A stretch of DNA of 64,000 bases from Myxococcus virescens. Its GTDB lineage: Bacteria; Myxococcota; Myxococcia; Myxococcales; Myxococcaceae. The translations under genes and the position numbers were made by a program. Location of the stretch: the NCBI RefSeq assembly GCF_900101905.1, contig NZ_FNAJ01000001.1, positions 310,001-374,000 of the forward strand. The letters run 5' to 3'. A model generated the notes under the pieces. It was not told the DNA's origin. It saw only the letters and a list, made by a program, of their open reading frames with translations, and searched no databases. Positions 54,027 through 62,175 of the stretch are shown piece by piece (positions within the stretch are counted from its first letter, which is position 1; the number at the start of each line of letters is the position of its first letter).

Positions 54027-55678
54027 GCCGCCCCGCCGTGCCCGGCTTCTTCCGGCACCTGTGGCTGCTGTGGGGGCTGCGCTTCGACATCGGGTTGAAT
54101 CAGGGCCCCGGACGCAGCCGGCTGCTCGCGGTGGCCGCCTTCGCCGCGTCGAGCGCGCCGGGCCTCTTCCTGGGCCTGACGTTCTTCGCGCTGATGCGGC
54201 TGCGGCCCATCGCGGAGAGCGACGTGTGGCCCTACTTCATCCTCAACCTGCTGTGCTTCGTCACCTTCTCGGTGTGGGTGACGTGGCCGCTGCTGTCCGC
54301 GGGGGTGGATGACCACTCCGAGCTGAGCCGCTACGCCGCCTTCCCCATCTCCCCCTTCCGGCTGCTCATCGCGTCGACGGTGGCCAGCCTCTTCGAGCCG
54401 CGCGCGCTCGTCTTCTACGCGCCGCTCACCGGGGCCGCGCTGGGCTTCGCGTCCGTCTACGTGCTGTACATGCCGTGGCTGGCGGTGGTCCTCTACGTCC
54501 TCTTCGCGCTCCTGTGCGCGGCCTGGAGCCGGGTGGCGCTGTACGCCGTCATCAACGTGCTGCGGGAGAAGCACAGCGCGGAAATCATGGGCGGAGGACT
54601 GGCGCTCTTCCTCCTGGGCGCGTCGTTCATTCCGCCCATCGACACCTCGTGGCTGACGGCGGTGGGCGAGGCGGGCGTGGACGCGCTGGACATGTCCCTC
54701 ATCATCAACGCGGCGGTGGCGCTGGGCCGCGTGCCCCCGGGGCTCTTCGGAGACGCGCTGGCGCAGCTCGCCTGGCACCGGCCCCGGGTGGCCATGCTCG
54801 AGGCGGCGGCGTTGCTCTTCTTCGCGGGCGTGGGCATGGCGGTGGCCTACGCGCTGCTGATGCGCTTCCACCGGCAGGCGGGCCGCGCGGGGGGCTCGCG
54901 CAAGGACTCGGGGGACAGCAACCCGTTCGCCACCACGCGGACGCGCTACACCACGCTGGTGACGCGCGAGGCCCTGGACCTGTGGCGCAACCCACGCGCG
55001 AGGCTGCTGGCGTCGGTGCCCTTCATCCTGGCCATCCTGTTGAAGCTGCTGTCCGGAAGGGACCTGTTCGTGTTCCTCCTGGGCGGCTCGGCGGACGCGT
55101 GGCTGATGGGGGGCCTGTGCATCTACGGCGCGGTGGTGATTGCGTCCACGTTCTCCCAGAACACCTTCGCGTACGACGGGCAGGGCTTCGCGGCCTTCCT
55201 GGCGGCGCCCCTGGACCTGGCGGACGTGCTGCGCGCGAAGAATCAAGTGCAGGGCGCGGCGGCGCTCGGGATGGCGGCGATGGTGGCGCTCTTCTACCGG
55301 GTGTACTTCGGCTTCGGCACCGGGCTGGACATGCTGTGCGCCATGGCAGCCGTAGGAGCCGTGGTGCCCATGCTGCTGGCCGCGGGCAACTTCCTGTCGC
55401 TGTACTTCCCGGTGAAGTTCCACGCGAGCCTCAAGCGGCGGGACAAGGTTCCACTGACGGCCTCCATGCTGGGCATCCTCGCGGCCAGCGCGGGATGCAT
55501 GCCCTTCGGCTGGGCGCTCAAGCTGGCGGGCAAGGAAGGGCCCACGTGGCACACCGCGGCGATGATTCTCCTGGCCGCCGCGTTGAACGCGGCGCTGTAT
55601 CGCGGGGTGCTTCCCCTGGCGCTGCGGCTGCTGGAGCGGCGGCGGGAAGTGGTGCTCCAGGCGGTGACGCGGGAGTAG
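54023..55678 (+). CDS. ABC transporter permease (ABC-2-like, large)
   Basis: 551 residues with about 12 hydrophobic helices in two similar halves. The first half covers about residues 35-290 (ILNLLCFVTFSVWVTWPLLS, VALYAVINVLREKH). A cytoplasmic region (RFHRQAGRAGGSRKDSGDSN) separates it from the second half (about 330-530; LLASVPFILAILLKLLSG, GGLCIYGAVVIASTF). The SRYAAFPISPFRLLIAS and QGFAAFLAAPLDLADVLRAK segments at equivalent positions support an internal duplication. It forms an exporter with the upstream ATPase. No substrate-binding protein or fusion protein is nearby, so export is more likely than import. Confidence 0.85.
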   Translation: MSRPAVPGFFRHLWLLWGLRFDIGLNQGPGRSRLLAVAAFAASSAPGLFLGLTFFALMRLRPIAESDVWPYFILNLLCFVTFSVWVTWPLLSAGVDDHSELSRYAAFPISPFRLLIASTVASLFEPRALVFYAPLTGAALGFASVYVLYMPWLAVVLYVLFALLCAAWSRVALYAVINVLREKHSAEIMGGGLALFLLGASFIPPIDTSWLTAVGEAGVDALDMSLIINAAVALGRVPPGLFGDALAQLAWHRPRVAMLEAAALLFFAGVGMAVAYALLMRFHRQAGRAGGSRKDSGDSNPFATTRTRYTTLVTREALDLWRNPRARLLASVPFILAILLKLLSGRDLFVFLLGGSADAWLMGGLCIYGAVVIASTFSQNTFAYDGQGFAAFLAAPLDLADVLRAKNQVQGAAALGMAAMVALFYRVYFGFGTGLDMLCAMAAVGAVVPMLLAAGNFLSLYFPVKFHASLKRRDKVPLTASMLGILAASAGCMPFGWALKLAGKEGPTWHTAAMILLAAALNAALYRGVLPLALRLLERRREVVLQAVTRE

Positions 55679-55716
55679 CGCGCGCGGCCATCCCGGGGGT
55701 GATAGACGGAGGGGCC

Positions 55717-56502
55717 ATGCCCATCGCCGAGCTGAACGGACAGGGAATCTACTTCGAGGACTCCGGTGGAAACGGCCGGCCCCTCATCCTGGGCCATGGT
55801 TTCCTCATGGACCACCGGATGTTCGACGCGCAGGTGGCGGCGCTCGCTCCCGAGTTCCGCGTCATCCGCTGGGATGCCCGCGGCTTCGGGCAGACGCGCT
55901 GGGACGGCAAGCCCTTCACGCCGTGGGACTCGGCCGCGGACTGCGTGGCGCTGCTGGACCACCTGGGCATCGAGCGGGCCGTCGTGGGCGGCATGTCCCA
56001 GGGAGGCTACAGCGCGCTGCGCGTGGCGCTGAAGCACCCCGAGCGCGTCCGGGCGCTGGTGCTGATGAGCACCCGGGGCACCAACGACGACGCGCCCACC
56101 CGCGCCGCCTACCAGCAGTCCGCCGACATCTGGGAGACACAGGGCCCCATCGACCCGCTGGTGCAGGGGCTGGCGCAGGCCATCATCGGGGACACGCGCT
56201 ACTTCGACACCTGGCTGCCACGCTGGCGGCAAATCCCCGGCGGACACTTCGCCAACGCCATCCGCTCGCTCATCGACCGGGACGACATCTCCGGGCGGCT
56301 GACGGAGATTCGCTGCCCCGCCATCGTCTTCCACGGGCTGGAGGACCACGGCATGCCCCCGGTCCACGGCGAGCACCTGCACCAGACGCTGCCCGGCAGC
56401 GTGCGCTTCATCCCGGTTCCCGGCGCTGCGCACGCGGCGAACATGACGCACCCGGAAGCCGTCAATCCGGCGCTGCTGGAGTTCCTGCGCGCCCACGCCT
56501 GA
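55717..56502 (+). CDS. Alpha/beta-fold hydrolase
   Basis: 261 residues from ATG 55717, with GGAGGGG upstream. Motifs: LILGHGFLMDHRMFD (oxyanion hole), RVIRWDARGFGQT, the nucleophile elbow GGMSQGGYSA (Ser94), FHGLEDHGMP (acid) and GAAHAANM (catalytic His). It resembles 3-oxoadipate enol-lactonase and haloperoxidase-like esterases. No pathway genes lie next to it, so the substrate is open. It may be cotranscribed with the ABC exporter (38-base gap) and is closed by a bidirectional hairpin. Confidence 0.9.
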   Translation: MPIAELNGQGIYFEDSGGNGRPLILGHGFLMDHRMFDAQVAALAPEFRVIRWDARGFGQTRWDGKPFTPWDSAADCVALLDHLGIERAVVGGMSQGGYSALRVALKHPERVRALVLMSTRGTNDDAPTRAAYQQSADIWETQGPIDPLVQGLAQAIIGDTRYFDTWLPRWRQIPGGHFANAIRSLIDRDDISGRLTEIRCPAIVFHGLEDHGMPPVHGEHLHQTLPGSVRFIPVPGAAHAANMTHPEAVNPALLEFLRAHA

Positions 56503-56509
56503 CACGCGA

Positions 56510-56543
56510 AAGCCGCGGACGCCTCCAAGCGCGCCCGCGGCTT
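56510..56543. terminator. Bidirectional hairpin terminator
   Basis: AAGCCGCGG (56510-56518) and CCGCGGCTT (56535-56543) form a perfect 9-base stem between two convergent genes, the hydrolase (+) and the VWA protein (-). The stem is bounded by A and T residues, so it can serve both directions. Confidence 0.65.
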
Positions 56544-56566
56544 CCTGTCCCCCGCTTCGCTGACGC

Positions 56567-57829
56567 TCAGTAGGCGATGTTGTAGCGGGCGGCCTGCGCC
56601 TTCACGCCCTTCATCACGTTGGCGTCGAAGGCGTCCTCCTTCGCGGGGGCGTTCTTCGTCAGCCACGCCTCGCGCTCCGCGGCCAGCGTCTCCGCCTTCT
56701 TCTCCAGCGCCTTCTTCTCCTCGGAGAGCGCCTTCACCTTCGCGACCTGCGCCTCCTTGGACATGCCCTTGAGTTCGGAGGGGAGCTCGTCCGCTTTCAC
56801 GCCATCCAGCGCGGACGGCGCCTCCACCAGGTCCACCGCGCCGCCCACCGCCTTGGGCGCGCTGCTCGCGGGGGCTCCCGCGGCCCCACCGCCGCGCGTC
56901 TTCTTCATGTAGCTGATGCGCTCGGCCGCAGCCTCCGGCGCCAGCGCCCCCATGGAAGCGGCGCGCGCCATGTTCTCCGCCTGGACCTCCCTGCGGCCCG
57001 TGTAGAGCGTCTTGGTGGCCAGCTCCGCGTTCACCTTCGCCAGCTCCGCGTCATACGGCGTGGCGACGGCGACCATGCCACCGCCCTGGTCAATGGTGTC
57101 GAAGGTGCCGTCCGTCAGCTTCGCCACGAACCGCCACGACACCTCCGTCTCGGCATCCCCGCCGCACCGCACGGTGTTCACGACGATGTGCTTCTCCCGG
57201 GCCTTCTTCGCCCAGTGCTTGAAGTCCCAGTCGTCGTTGCGCTGCGCCGGGGGCGCGTCCCCCACCAGGAAGATGGCCTTCATCACCTCGCGGTTCTTGC
57301 TCCAGGAGAGCTTGGACACGGCCTCGCCCAGCCCGCGCCCCACGTGCTCGGGCGTATCCCCGCCGCCCCCCGCCTCGAACTTGCGCAGGTTGGCGAACAC
57401 CGTGTCCAGGTCGTCGCTCAGGTCGAAGCGCTTCGTGACGTAGTCGTCGCCCACGTCGCGGTAGGCCACCAGCCCCACCTTCAGGTGCGGCGTCGGACGG
57501 CCCTGCGCGATGCGCGAGGCGATGGAGTAGATCTTCCGCTTCGCCCCCTCCAGCAGCCCGCTCATCGAGCCCGTCGTATCCAGCACGAACACCACTTCAA
57601 TCTCCGGCCGGGCGGCGGCGGGGACCTGCTGCTGCTGGGACGGCGCCGGCTGCGCGGGCTTCTGGTTCGGAGCGGGCTTCGCCTGAGCGGCCGGCGTCGC
57701 CGTCTTGGCGGGCGCGGGCTTCTCCACGGGCTTGAAAATCGGGCTCTCTTCGGCCAGGGACAGGGCAGCGGACAGAGCGGTGACGAGCGCGGCCGACAGC
57801 GCGGCGCGCGACAGGGACTTGCGGTCCAT
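56567..57829 (-). CDS. Exported von Willebrand factor A domain protein
   Basis: 420 residues from ATG 57829, which has GGAG 6 bases upstream. A signal peptide (KSLSRAALSAALVTALSAALS) and a Pro/Ala/Gln-rich linker lead to a VWA domain at about residues 75-265. The MIDAS motif is VLDTTGSMSG (DxTxS), with GGGDTPEHVGRGL and FLVGDAPP completing the metal site. The C-terminal 150 residues include a coiled-coil stretch (KVKALSEEKKALEKKAETL). It is likely a periplasmic or surface protein that binds a ligand through a metal ion. Function unknown. Confidence 0.87.
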   Translation of the reverse strand: MDRKSLSRAALSAALVTALSAALSLAEESPIFKPVEKPAPAKTATPAAQAKPAPNQKPAQPAPSQQQQVPAAARPEIEVVFVLDTTGSMSGLLEGAKRKIYSIASRIAQGRPTPHLKVGLVAYRDVGDDYVTKRFDLSDDLDTVFANLRKFEAGGGGDTPEHVGRGLGEAVSKLSWSKNREVMKAIFLVGDAPPAQRNDDWDFKHWAKKAREKHIVVNTVRCGGDAETEVSWRFVAKLTDGTFDTIDQGGGMVAVATPYDAELAKVNAELATKTLYTGRREVQAENMARAASMGALAPEAAAERISYMKKTRGGGAAGAPASSAPKAVGGAVDLVEAPSALDGVKADELPSELKGMSKEAQVAKVKALSEEKKALEKKAETLAAEREAWLTKNAPAKEDAFDANVMKGVKAQAARYNIAY

Positions 57830-57963
57830 GGCGTTCTCCAAGGGGAAGGACGACGGCGAGGTTCGAAACGAATGACTTCGCCCCCGGGTCTACGCCCCCG
57901 GTCGATTTCTCACGCACGCCGCCGGTTGCACCCGCCCGGCCCTGGCGTTAGGGCTCCCTCCGC

Positions 57964-58863
57964 GTGCGCGTCTTCCATTCGGACAGCTACGAAGTCCCGT
58001 TGCCTCCCGGTCACCGCTTCCCCATGGAGAAGTACCGACTGCTGCGCGAGGCGCTCCTGGAGCGGGGCGTGCTCTCCCCGGAATCCCTCACTGAATCCAC
58101 GCCCTGCCCACGCCAGGACCTCGCGCGCGTCCACACGCCCCGCTACCTCGACGCGCTGTCCCAGGGCACCCTCACCGACGCCGAGCAACGGCGCCTCGGC
58201 TTCCCCTGGTCCCCCGAGCTGGTGCGGCGCTTCTCCGCCGCGGTGGCGGGCACCCTCGACGCCGCCCGCGCGGCGCTCCAGGACGGCATCGGCGGCAACC
58301 TCTCCGGCGGCACGCACCACGGCTTTCCGGACCACGGCGAGGGCTTCTGCGTCTTCAATGACATCGCGGTGGCCATCCGCGCGCTCCAGGCCTCGCGCGA
58401 CATCCGCCGGGCCGTGGTGGTGGACCTGGACGTCCACCAGGGCAACGGCACCGCCGCCGTCTTCACCGGCGACGACTCCGTCTTCACCTTCTCCATGCAC
58501 GGAGAGAACAACTTCCCCTTCCGCAAGCAGCCCTCCCACCTCGACGTGGGCCTGCCGGACGGAACGGGAGACGCGGCCTATCTGGACGCGCTCGCCCTGC
58601 ACCTTCCCGAGGTGCTCGACAGCGCGGGCGCCTGCATCCTCTTCTTCCAGGCGGGCGTGGACCCGCTCACGGAGGACGCGCTGGGACGGCTGTCCCTCAC
58701 ACACGCCGGACTGAGAGCGCGCGACAGGCTGGTGCTGGAGGCGGCACGCCAGCGAGGCATCCCCGCGGTGCTCACCCTGGGTGGCGGCTACGCGAAACCC
58801 CTGTCCGCCACGATTGATGCACACGTGGGCACCTATGAAGTGGCCCGTGCGCTGTTCCGCTGA
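57964..58863 (+). CDS. Histone deacetylase superfamily protein, class IV-like
   Basis: 299 residues, GTG start. Motifs of the arginase/deacetylase fold: [35 protein letters not shown] (the two catalytic His are 118 and 119), [14 protein letters not shown] (zinc-binding Asp/His), [15 protein letters not shown] (a hallmark of class IV/HDAC11-like proteins), and QAGVDPL and TLGGGYA. It should remove acetyl or longer acyl groups from lysine or from small molecules such as polyamines. HDAC11 prefers long acyl chains; whether this one does is unknown. Cytoplasmic. Confidence 0.92.
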   Translation: MRVFHSDSYEVPLPPGHRFPMEKYRLLREALLERGVLSPESLTESTPCPRQDLARVHTPRYLDALSQGTLTDAEQRRLGFPWSPELVRRFSAAVAGTLDAARAALQDGIGGNLSGGTHHGFPDHGEGFCVFNDIAVAIRALQASRDIRRAVVVDLDVHQGNGTAAVFTGDDSVFTFSMHGENNFPFRKQPSHLDVGLPDGTGDAAYLDALALHLPEVLDSAGACILFFQAGVDPLTEDALGRLSLTHAGLRARDRLVLEAARQRGIPAVLTLGGGYAKPLSATIDAHVGTYEVARALFR

Positions 58864-58938
58864 GCCCGCCTGCTTTGGAGCGGCTTGCCCGGGTGCCACG
58901 GTGGACGGATGCTGGCACGCACCAGGAGATTCAAGAAC

Positions 58939-59655
58939 ATGACCCCATCCCTCCGCCGGTCCCTCATCGGGGGCCTGTTCCTCGTCGGCAGCGCGCTCGC
59001 ATTGTCCTGCGGCAGCGACGGGCCCTTCTTCCGCATCGCCTTCGACCTCCCCGACACCCTCACCGCCATTCCGGGCGAGAGCCTTCCGGTGGACATCACC
59101 GTGCGGCGCGAGGGCGACGACCAGAGCGCGTTCCGCCTCAACCTCCAGAATGCGCCCGAGGGCGTGACGCTCACGCCGGAAATCGTCCTGCCCGAAGGCG
59201 AGCCCAGCGTCACCGCGACCGCCACCTACTCGGTGGCGCAGGACACGCAGGCCCGGGGCATGATGCGCGCCCTGCTGATGGCCACCAACGCCACGGAGAC
59301 GTTCGCGGCCAGCGCCAACATCTTCCTCGTCATTCTTCCGCCCCCCGTGGCCCAGCCGGACTTCTCCGTCACCATCGAGCCGCGCCAGCTGGACCTGTTC
59401 GCCGGTCAGAACGAGAAGGTGCGCATCACCGTGACACGGGCGGAGGGCTTCACCGGCCCCGTCACCGTCGCCCTGGAGTCGCCCACCCGCCGCATCAGCA
59501 TGCCCACCGTCACCATCCCCGCGGACCAGACGTTCGTGGAGCCCTACATCGACACCGACCGCGGCATGACCCGCGTGCCCGTCGCCGCCTCCATCACCGC
59601 CACCAGCGAGGACGGACGGCAGGCCAGCACGGGCACCACCATCAACGTGCGCTAG
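58939..59655 (+). CDS. Immunoglobulin-like-domain lipoprotein
   Basis: 238 residues. The start [12 protein letters not shown] was chosen because it gives a lipoprotein signal ending LALSC (Cys24); an ATG at 58909 is an alternative. The rest is beta-rich and has two similar modules of about 100 residues ([20 protein letters not shown]... and [20 protein letters not shown]...), each like a bacterial Ig-like or cadherin-like repeat found in surface proteins. No catalytic residues are seen. Probably an outer-membrane-linked adhesin or structural protein. Confidence 0.75.
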   Translation: MTPSLRRSLIGGLFLVGSALALSCGSDGPFFRIAFDLPDTLTAIPGESLPVDITVRREGDDQSAFRLNLQNAPEGVTLTPEIVLPEGEPSVTATATYSVAQDTQARGMMRALLMATNATETFAASANIFLVILPPPVAQPDFSVTIEPRQLDLFAGQNEKVRITVTRAEGFTGPVTVALESPTRRISMPTVTIPADQTFVEPYIDTDRGMTRVPVAASITATSEDGRQASTGTTINVR

Positions 59656-59708
59656 CACCGCCTCGCGAGGCGCACGCCGCAGCCCTCCAGAGCGGCCCAC
59701 GGCCCCAG

Positions 59709-59733
59709 GGCCCCCTACTGGCATCTGGGGGCC
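59709..59733 (+). terminator. Hairpin downstream of the Ig-like lipoprotein gene
   Basis: GGCCCCC (59709-59715) and GGGGGCC (59727-59733) form a 7-base stem, 53 bases after the stop codon. No T-run follows, so activity as a terminator is uncertain. Confidence 0.4.
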
Positions 59734-59882
59734 TCGTCCCGGAGCCGCCTCATGCCCGAATCCATTCGAGAGCCCCCCCCGGCCAACCTGAAATCCCCCG
59801 TCAGACGGACGACGGAGCCCCGTCCAGCGCCGGGGCCTGCACGCACGACAAGCGGTGCACGAAGGGGCCTGGGAGGGATACC

Positions 59883-60272
59883 TTGAAGACAGCCATGAGC
59901 ATTTCACCCACCCGCCGGCAGGCCGCGCTGGACGCCCTCAAGCTGGACGACGAGTCCCTCCTGAAGGCGTGTGAGGTGGACTACTTCATCGCCTCGGGCC
60001 CCGGGGGCCAGCACCGCAACACCACCGCCAGCGGCGTGCGCCTCACGCATGCCCCCACCGAGCTGTCCGTCAGCGCCACCGAGCGCCGCAGCCAGGCACA
60101 GAACAAGGGTGTGGCGCTGGAGCGCCTGCGCGAGGGACTCAAGGTCCTCACCTTCGTGCCCAAGGTGCGGCGGGCCACCAAGCCCACCGCCGGCTCCAAG
60201 CGGCGGCGCCTGGAGGGCAAGAAGCGTACCTCCGAAAAGAAGGCCCTGAGAAACAGCAAATCCGGCTGGTAA
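59883..60272 (+). CDS. Release-factor-like peptidyl-tRNA hydrolase domain protein (GGQ)
   Basis: 129 residues if it starts at TTG 59883, which has GGGAGGG 5 bases upstream; ATG 59895 is the alternative (125 residues). It is essentially the catalytic domain 3 of class I release factors: [20 protein letters not shown] with the GGQ that triggers peptidyl-tRNA hydrolysis, then a basic tail ([17 protein letters not shown]). It lacks the codon-recognition domains. The layout is that of ArfB and mitochondrial C12orf65-type ribosome rescue proteins, whose basic tail enters the mRNA channel. Likely a ribosome rescue factor. Confidence 0.85.
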   Translation: MKTAMSISPTRRQAALDALKLDDESLLKACEVDYFIASGPGGQHRNTTASGVRLTHAPTELSVSATERRSQAQNKGVALERLREGLKVLTFVPKVRRATKPTAGSKRRRLEGKKRTSEKKALRNSKSGW

Positions 60273-60431
60273 CCCAGGGTCCATTCGGACTCCAGTCCCC
60301 CTGTCGCCGGACAGTCAGGGTGCGCCTAAAGTTTGCGGGCTCGCAGACGTTGCGAGGTCATTTGCTGCTCACAGGGACCTCCTCCTGGGAATTTGCCATG
60401 GAGTGTCGGGGACTTGGCTCACGAGGCGGGG

Positions 60432-60447
60432 AGGCACGAGGTGTGCA
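60432..60447 (+). promoter_or_regulatory. Candidate sigma-54 promoter of the pilus operon
   Basis: The sequence aGGCACgaggtgtGCa has GG at -24 and GC at -12 with the correct 12-base spacing of the TGGCAC-N5-TTGC consensus. Two bases of the consensus differ. It lies 66 bases before the first ATG of the operon. M. xanthus pilA is sigma-54 dependent, which makes this plausible. Confidence 0.35.
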
Positions 60448-60512
60448 AAGACACCCGCGTGTCTCCATTGCCCCAGCCCCCAGGGGTCATTGTGCCCGCA
60501 GGACATTCCCCC

Positions 60513-60920
60513 ATGCCCTTGCTCACGGTTTTTCCGACGCCTTCCCAGAAGTACCGTGCCCGCGCGCCCCGCTGGAAGCTGTGGGCGCCCCTGGCGCTGA
60601 CGCTGGCCGCCTCCGCCGCGTGGGCCCAGGACGCCGCCACCGCCCCCTCCGCCGCCGCGCCCGAGCTGGACTACGCCGTCGAGGCGAAGAACGCGCAGCC
60701 GTCCGGCCTGGTGGTGAAGGTGGAGCCCCTTCATCAGACGCAGTTCATCGTGGAGAACGCCGAGCGCGTGAGGGTCCAGGCCTCCGCGGTGGTCGAGGCG
60801 TCGCTCGGTGAGCCGAATCAAATCATGGTCCAGGGGCTGAGCCTGGGCGTGTCCGAGGTGCTCGTGTGGCGCCAGGGCAGCAAGCAGCCCCTGAGCGTGC
60901 GCGTGGAGGTCGCCAAGTGA
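60513..60920 (+). CDS. T2SS/T3SS pilus-N (secretin N-domain-like) exported protein
   Basis: 135 residues. After a signal peptide (WAPLALTLAASAAWAQ), the C-terminal 75 residues (VKVEPLHQTQFIVENAERVRV, IMVQGLSLGVSEVLVWRQ) match the domain found at the N-terminus of CpaC/secretin-associated pilus proteins, where a small beta domain contacts the secretin or the pilus machine. It is the first gene of the pilin operon, and the next gene starts inside its stop codon (GTGA). It is not part of the classical FimU-PilVWXY1 set, so it may be a lineage-specific pilus assembly factor. Confidence 0.75.
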   Translation: MPLLTVFPTPSQKYRARAPRWKLWAPLALTLAASAAWAQDAATAPSAAAPELDYAVEAKNAQPSGLVVKVEPLHQTQFIVENAERVRVQASAVVEASLGEPNQIMVQGLSLGVSEVLVWRQGSKQPLSVRVEVAK

Positions 60921-61624
60921 GCCGGCGCGACGCACGCGGAATGACGCTGCTGGAGGTCAGCATCGTCCTCGCCATCATCGCGGTGCTGGCCGCGCTGGCC
61001 TACGCGGGCTACGCGCAGCTCAGCGCGAGGGCGGGTCCGCAGAACGCGGCCGCCGACCTGTCCGGCGCGCTCGCCGAGGCCCGGGCCCGCGCCGTGGACC
61101 GTCAGGCCGACGTGTGGCTCATCATCTACCCGGACATCAATCCCGAGGGTCAGGCCGGCGCGGGCAATGGCGCCTGGTTCCTGCTGGAGGACCGCCTGCG
61201 CGACTTCGGGGCCCCCGCGGGCGCCGGCGGACAGCTGAGCTTCGACACCTTCTCGCCCCCGCTGGCCATCCAGCCTTCCGCGGACCAGGGCCGGTTGATG
61301 GACGCCATGTACCTGGACCGCTACTCGCAGCGCACCGTGCGCTTCGGCGCCAGCGGCAACCTGGAGTGGACCGGCATCTTCGAGGGACTGGCCGCCACGG
61401 ACTGCAGCTTCTGCAGCGGCGCGCCGCGGCGGGGCGCCATCGTCTTTCGAAGTGACGGCTCCGCGCGCTTCGTGGACGGCGCGGGCCAGCCCGTCATCCC
61501 CGCCGGCAACGGCGCCGTGAATCGGGCCGCGTCGCTGGCCCTTCTCTCCACCGACGGGCAGCGCGAATACCTCTTCGCCGTCTCCGCGCCCGTTGGCTTC
61601 GTCGACATGAGGGTCAACAAGTGA
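60917..61624 (+). CDS. Minor pilin, FimU/GspH-like
   Basis: 235 residues from GTG 60917 (overlapping the previous stop; GGAGG upstream). The short leader MSRRDARG is cut before Met9 by prepilin peptidase; the mature N-terminus MTLLEVSIVLAIIAVLAALA has Glu at position 5 and the hydrophobic pilin helix. The C-terminal globular domain is beta-rich with a cysteine pair (DCSFCSG). FimU/GspH proteins sit in the priming complex at the pilus tip. Gene order and type match the FimU-PilV-PilW-PilX-PilY1 cluster. Confidence 0.85.
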   Translation: MSRRDARGMTLLEVSIVLAIIAVLAALAYAGYAQLSARAGPQNAAADLSGALAEARARAVDRQADVWLIIYPDINPEGQAGAGNGAWFLLEDRLRDFGAPAGAGGQLSFDTFSPPLAIQPSADQGRLMDAMYLDRYSQRTVRFGASGNLEWTGIFEGLAATDCSFCSGAPRRGAIVFRSDGSARFVDGAGQPVIPAGNGAVNRAASLALLSTDGQREYLFAVSAPVGFVDMRVNK

Positions 61625-62175
61625 GGCGCCTGAATCCCGCATCCCGCCGAGCCCACGTGCGCGGCGCCACGCTCATCGAAGGCATGGCGGCCGCCGCCAT
61701 CCTCGCCATGGGCATCAGCGGCGTCTTCGGTGGGCTCATCTTCGCCAGCCAGCAGAACGCCGCCGCCAACCGCCTGTCGCAGGCCAGCGCCATCGCCTCG
61801 CAGGTGCGCTCCGGCCTCCAGCTCCAGGGGCGCGCGCGCCTCTTCGCGGACACCGGGCCGCTGTCCAGCGCGCGCTGCGCCGGCGCCGCGGAGACGCTCG
61901 AGCTGGCCGGCGGCCTCTCCACCCTGCCCGACGCCTGCGTCGTGGACCTGGACGCCTTCGAGGCCGCGGCCGGAGACGCGCTGCTCCGCGTGGTGCCCGG
62001 CTACTCGCCGGAGGAGCGCGAGCACTACCGCCGCGTCCTCGTCTGGACGCCGGCGCAGGCCATCGACTCGGTCGCGGTGGTGGTGTCCTTCCGCAGCGCC
62101 GGCCAGCGCCGCTACGTCAAGCAGTTCGTCGCGCTCTACAACCCGGCGGAGAACGGCGCGGGGGTGGAGCTGTGA
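61621..62175 (+). CDS. Minor pilin, PilV-like
   Basis: 184 residues from GTG 61621, overlapping the FimU-like stop (GTGA). The leader MRRLNPASRRAHVRG is followed by the mature ATLIEGMAAAAILAMGISGV with Glu5. The globular part contains two cysteines about 29 apart. PilV is a component of the type IV pilus tip complex. The second of four consecutive pilin genes, all overlapping or nearly so. Confidence 0.83.
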   Translation: MRRLNPASRRAHVRGATLIEGMAAAAILAMGISGVFGGLIFASQQNAAANRLSQASAIASQVRSGLQLQGRARLFADTGPLSSARCAGAAETLELAGGLSTLPDACVVDLDAFEAAAGDALLRVVPGYSPEEREHYRRVLVWTPAQAIDSVAVVVSFRSAGQRRYVKQFVALYNPAENGAGVEL

